Source of the DNA: CAYWVO01 sp964461835
GTDB taxonomy: Bacteria; Zixibacteria; MSB-5A5; WJJR01; JAJRUJ01
Length of the DNA: 25,588 bases
Assembly (NCBI GenBank): GCA_964461835.1
Contig: CAYWVO010000045.1
Coordinates: forward strand, 1 to 25,588
Direction of reading: 5' to 3'
The notes beneath the pieces are model-generated. The model was not told the DNA's origin and ran no database searches. It worked only from the letters and a program-made list of their open reading frames with translations. The position numbers were made by a program, and so were the translations under genes. Below are positions 22,664 through 25,588 of this stretch, one piece after another. How positions within the stretch are numbered: the stretch's first letter is position 1; each line of letters starts with the position of its first letter.

Positions 22664-24452
22664 AATAAAATGGTTTTGGCAATACTATCGACGCTACCCG
22701 TACGTGCTGGCCGTGCTGGTGTTGTTGACGCCGGTTCAGACGCTGTTTCAGGTCAGTATTCCGCGCATGGTAGAGTTTGTCGTCGATTTCATCAAAACCG
22801 GACAGGTCCCCGATAACCGCGCCGCAGTGTGGCTGGTCGGGACGGGCGAATCGCTAGGGTTGTCCACCGCGCTGACCTTTGCGCTCGGCCTGGTGGCCCT
22901 CGGGTTGATCGCGAGTTTGCTGTACGCGTTCGTTCAGTGCCATCGCGCCTGGATGAATATCAAACTGGAATGGTTGTTTCGGCAGGATTCTTTTGACGGG
23001 ATCACCGCCAAAGGCCCGGACTTCTATAATCGATTCCGGACCGGCGATCTGGTCACGCGCATGACTGATGATGTCGCCGAGAAATTATCGTGGTTTGCCT
23101 GTTCGGGTATTTTCCGGTTGTACGAAGCCTTGCTGATGGTCTCGTTCACAATTGTGATGATGACCTTAATCGACCCGTGGCTGACCATCTGGACCGTATC
23201 GCCGTTGCCGATTCTGATTTTCATCTTTTTTAAGACGTCGAGTCTCCTGGATCGGCGGTATGATCATTTACAGACCCGGATCTCGCGGTTCAACGACGTG
23301 ATGGAGGCCTGCTTTACCGGGATCCGCGTGGTAAAGGCGTATGTCAAGGAATTTGCCCAGAAAGGCACGTTCGATGACGCCGCGCAGGACCGGCGCAAAG
23401 CGGAAATCGCGGTGATCAAGGTCATGACAATTGTCGAGTCGCTGTATATGTACATCTGGCAGTTCGGCGTGATCATTGTCGTGGTCGCCGGCGGCTATCT
23501 GGTGATCAACGCCAATCTGTCGCTCGGCAAGATGGTCGCATTCGTGTATTACGTCGTGTGGCTGGTGTTCCCGATGTTTGATATCGGGCAGTTTTTGGTC
23601 AAGTCGCGGCAGAGTAACGTATCGATCAACCGGCTGCTCGAATTGGAACAAGTGCCGCCGATGGTGGCCGACACCGGGACCTATTCGCCCAACGGCGACT
23701 TGCGCGGTGATCTCATCTTCGAAAACGTGCGGTTCGAGTTTGATGATACCCGGAGAATTATCGATGGTGTTTCGCTGGATATCCCGGCCGGGAAGACCAT
23801 TGCCTTAGTCGGTAAAGTCGGTTCAGGCAAGAGCTGGCTGGTGCAGATGATCCCGCGGCTGGTCGATCCGACTGACGGCCGGATCACGCTGGATGGCCGC
23901 AACCTGCAGGAATACAACCTGGAGGATTTGCGCCGTCATATCGGGTTCGTGCCACAGGAACCGGCGTTGTTTTCCGACACGGTGCGGAATAACCTCATCT
24001 TCGGGCGCGAGGACATCGATAACGACACGATTGAGTGGGCGGTCGAGGTCTCGCAGTTGGCCGAGGAAGTCGCCGGATTCCCGTACGGGATGGAGACTGA
24101 GATCGGGACACGCGGTGTCTCGATTTCCGGCGGGCAGAAACAGCGTCTCGGCCTGGCGCGCGCGCTGGCCGGCAAGCCGCAGATTCTGATTCTGGATGAT
24201 TGCACGTCCGCGCTGGATTCGCGCACCGAGTCGGCCTTGTGGGCGCGGCTGCACGAGGTGATGCCGGAGCTGACCGCAATTTTGATCACGCATCGTCCGG
24301 ATACGCTCAAAAAAGCGGATCGGATTTACGTGCTGGACGATGGCCGCTTAATCGAAACCGGCACGCACGATGACCTAATCGCGCACGACGGCCACTACGC
24401 GCGGATGTACAAGCGATATGAGTTAGAAGAGCAGGTAACGAGTGCCGCGTAG
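22653..24452 (+). CDS. ABC exporter half-transporter, degenerate-site subunit (599 aa)
   Basis: ATG 22653 follows GGAG by 9 bases and lies inside the end of the previous gene (11-bp overlap). A six-helix membrane domain (about 14-320) precedes the ATPase domain. Walker A is GKVGSGKS at 387-394, the signature ISGGQ near 491-495 is canonical, and Walker B is ILILDDCTSALD, with Asp516 where the catalytic Glu belongs. The switch His is H547 (ITHRPDTL). The Glu-to-Asp change is the hallmark of the degenerate site in heterodimeric exporters, so this protein should pair with the preceding subunit. The substrate is unknown. Confidence 0.95.
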   Translation: MLDKIKWFWQYYRRYPYVLAVLVLLTPVQTLFQVSIPRMVEFVVDFIKTGQVPDNRAAVWLVGTGESLGLSTALTFALGLVALGLIASLLYAFVQCHRAWMNIKLEWLFRQDSFDGITAKGPDFYNRFRTGDLVTRMTDDVAEKLSWFACSGIFRLYEALLMVSFTIVMMTLIDPWLTIWTVSPLPILIFIFFKTSSLLDRRYDHLQTRISRFNDVMEACFTGIRVVKAYVKEFAQKGTFDDAAQDRRKAEIAVIKVMTIVESLYMYIWQFGVIIVVVAGGYLVINANLSLGKMVAFVYYVVWLVFPMFDIGQFLVKSRQSNVSINRLLELEQVPPMVADTGTYSPNGDLRGDLIFENVRFEFDDTRRIIDGVSLDIPAGKTIALVGKVGSGKSWLVQMIPRLVDPTDGRITLDGRNLQEYNLEDLRRHIGFVPQEPALFSDTVRNNLIFGREDIDNDTIEWAVEVSQLAEEVAGFPYGMETEIGTRGVSISGGQKQRLGLARALAGKPQILILDDCTSALDSRTESALWARLHEVMPELTAILITHRPDTLKKADRIYVLDDGRLIETGTHDDLIAHDGHYARMYKRYELEEQVTSAA

Positions 24453-24489
24453 GAATGGTTGAATGTAGTGCCCGGCGTACGTCCTGAGG

Positions 24490-24574
24490 CTGTCCCACAA
24501 GCTGCTTATGATCTAGGTCGGTGTTCCGACGTACGCGTCAGCGTACGGAGAAACCCGACCTACTTTTGGGACAG
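24490..24574. repeat. 85-bp nested inverted-repeat element
   Basis: CTGTCCCACAAG (24490-24501) and CTTTTGGGACAG (24563-24574) are inverted repeats with one mismatch. Inside are TAGGTCGG/CCGACCTA and CGTACGC-GTCA-GCGTACG. Such nested palindromes without a gene suggest a non-autonomous element. Confidence 0.65.
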
Positions 24575-24579
24575 GTTTT

Positions 24580-24631
24580 GTAGGTCGAAACCCCTGAGTC
24601 GTCCGCGGTGGCGGAGCGACGTGGTTTCGAC
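24580..24631. repeat. GTCGAAACC-family palindrome, inverted diverged copy
   Basis: GTAGGTCGAAACCCCTGAG at the left and GACGTGGTTTCGAC at the right match the reverse complement of the 58-bp units at 9961 and 10218. The centre differs, while the paired ends are kept. It shows the family is dispersed over at least 14 kb. Confidence 0.75.
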
Positions 24632-24688
24632 ATTGATTTGTAGGGTGGGTGATTTTCACCTACCAGTGCAGATTTTAGGATAGAATAC

Positions 24689-24715
24689 GGTGGGTGCACA
24701 GCACCCACCCTACAA
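24689..24715. repeat. REP-like GGGTGC palindrome
   Basis: GGTGGGTGC-ACA-GCACCCACC is a perfect 9-bp hairpin, followed by CTACA. TGTAGGGTGGGTG about 40 bases upstream is an inverse copy of its right flank. The remainder of 24453-24869 has no gene I can support. Confidence 0.6.
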
Positions 24716-24869
24716 ACTGGGGATAATGAGAGGGCACTGAAATAATCTCGGTCGCACGTTAACAATAATGCAGAAGCCAGGGCCGACGATTATTTGCGGG
24801 AGAAAATGCGCTTGATCCTAATTCTATATCAGCTTATTCATGCATGGAAAGTAAAAGTAACACTGTCAC

Positions 24870-25379
24870 GTGAGGCATACTTTGGAACACCAACCCCTTA
24901 GCCAGAAGCCGGCAACACTTCGAAAGCGGATGGTTAGGACTGAGCCAAACAATTTCTATGTCATTTGCCCATTCGACGAGCAGATTGCTTCGGCCGAACT
25001 AATCTACCACGCTTGCATCCGGCAATACACTAGCAAACGGCACCTGTTTCAGGGAGAACTCCTTATTGAACTCGCTGTGCTCGAACCAGAATGTGCGGTT
25101 GTGGCAATTGCCGGCAAGTGGGACGATAATAAGGGCTTGGAGTTACCAAAAGATGTAAATGTAGAATGGTCAATTTCAGTAGATACGAAGCAATCTACTG
25201 CCCGGAAGTCGGAATATTCAACTCGCCTTAGAATGCCTCTTAAGACGACGCTAATCACAGAGAGAGGTATTGAGACTAAAGTGACGGCTCCGAGGCGGCA
25301 CCCGTCAAAAAGTAAGCCCCCCGACCATGCTCCCAGCAACCGGGAAAAAAAATGGTGGCAATTCTGGAAGTTAGACTGA
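24870..25379 (+). CDS. Unrecognised protein (169 aa or shorter)
   Basis: The frame opens at GTG 24870 with no good ribosome binding site; ATG 24930 (MVRTEPNNFYVICPFDEQIA) is an alternative start. There is no signal peptide or membrane helix. A central part (LIELAVLEPECAVVAIAGKW, LPKDVNVEWSIS) could be a small alpha/beta domain. The tail is basic and Pro-rich (RRHPSKSKPPDHAPSNREKK) and ends WWQFWKLD. The DNA reads as less GC-rich than the neighbours, and repeats flank it on both sides, so recent acquisition is possible. I cannot name a family, and the coding status is only moderately supported. Confidence 0.45.
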   Translation: MRHTLEHQPLSQKPATLRKRMVRTEPNNFYVICPFDEQIASAELIYHACIRQYTSKRHLFQGELLIELAVLEPECAVVAIAGKWDDNKGLELPKDVNVEWSISVDTKQSTARKSEYSTRLRMPLKTTLITERGIETKVTAPRRHPSKSKPPDHAPSNREKKWWQFWKLD

Positions 25380-25499
25380 TCCAAAGGTGCCCCATCCACT
25401 TATCGAAGATTCCGGAATCGGGGCGCCGAGATTAGATTCACGGCACAAAGTAGCGAAAACACGCCAACTTTCTGATTTACGAACGGTCACACGCTCTTA

Positions 25500-25550
25500 C
25501 CCCCTTACTGCGCAAGGGGGAAAATGGGTCCCGGCCTGTGCCGGGGTGAC
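25500..25550. repeat. Two adjacent REP-like hairpins
   Basis: CCCCCTT (25500-25506) pairs with AAGGGGG (25514-25520), followed by AAAA. Next comes CCCGGC-CTGT-GCCGGG within GGGTCCCGGCCTGTGCCGGG. These GC palindromes are typical of intergenic repeats in many bacteria. The rest of 25380-25588 holds no gene. Confidence 0.6.
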
Positions 25551-25588
25551 ATGTGGCGAATATCTTCTAAATCCAGAATACGGGCAGA

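Overview
The window looks like a chromosomal segment of a Gram-negative bacterium with moderately high GC. The evidence is a lipobox lipoprotein, a lipid-anchored cytochrome c, a probable outer-membrane protein, an MltG-type transglycosylase and strong AGGAGG-like ribosome binding sites. Divergent housekeeping proteins and many intergenic palindromes suggest an environmental or candidate-phylum lineage (FCB/Zixibacteria-like is a guess). No rRNA, complete tRNA, phage module or CRISPR array was seen.

Layout. 1-1190 is a repeat-rich island with an IS21 istA relic, two copies of a ~122-bp element with terminal inverted repeats, and a 76-aa membrane protein. 1368-2367 (minus) is a two-gene operon: trmO, then a thioredoxin-like gene interrupted by an in-frame TGA that may encode selenocysteine. 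2540-6573 (plus) holds an Mrp/ApbC ATPase, a secreted M1-peptidase-like protein that lost its HExxH zinc site, and a 59-aa zinc-ribbon protein, closed by a strong terminator. 6640-7650 (minus) is a stand-alone MoxR ATPase. 7872-9730 (plus) is a 36-aa membrane peptide overlapping a sodium:solute symporter. 9731-10608 is a second repeat island with a perfect 120-bp direct duplication. 10609-12096 (plus) holds a metallo-beta-lactamase-fold hydrolase and a SAM methyltransferase.

12226-16350 (minus) holds a membrane protein, a lipoprotein, ridA, an HD-GYP phosphodiesterase and an unknown helical protein. 16682-18107 (plus) is ruvX-mltG with overlapping ends. 18222-20476 (plus) holds an exported beta-rich protein, a lipoprotein cytochrome c and a GT87-like membrane glycosyltransferase.

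20522-24452 is the most interesting unit. A sigma70-like promoter leads into a ~215-nt leader with a 22-codon ORF ending Arg-Gly-Gly-Pro-stop, then an intrinsic terminator. A 10-bp antiterminator helix, whose 5' arm lies inside the small ORF, would compete with that terminator. Downstream are two overlapping ABC exporter half-transporters with the asymmetric ATP sites of heterodimeric multidrug exporters. This resembles ribosome-mediated attenuation of Bacillus bmrCD by the bmrB leader, in an unrelated sequence. The window ends with a third repeat island and an unrecognised ORF.
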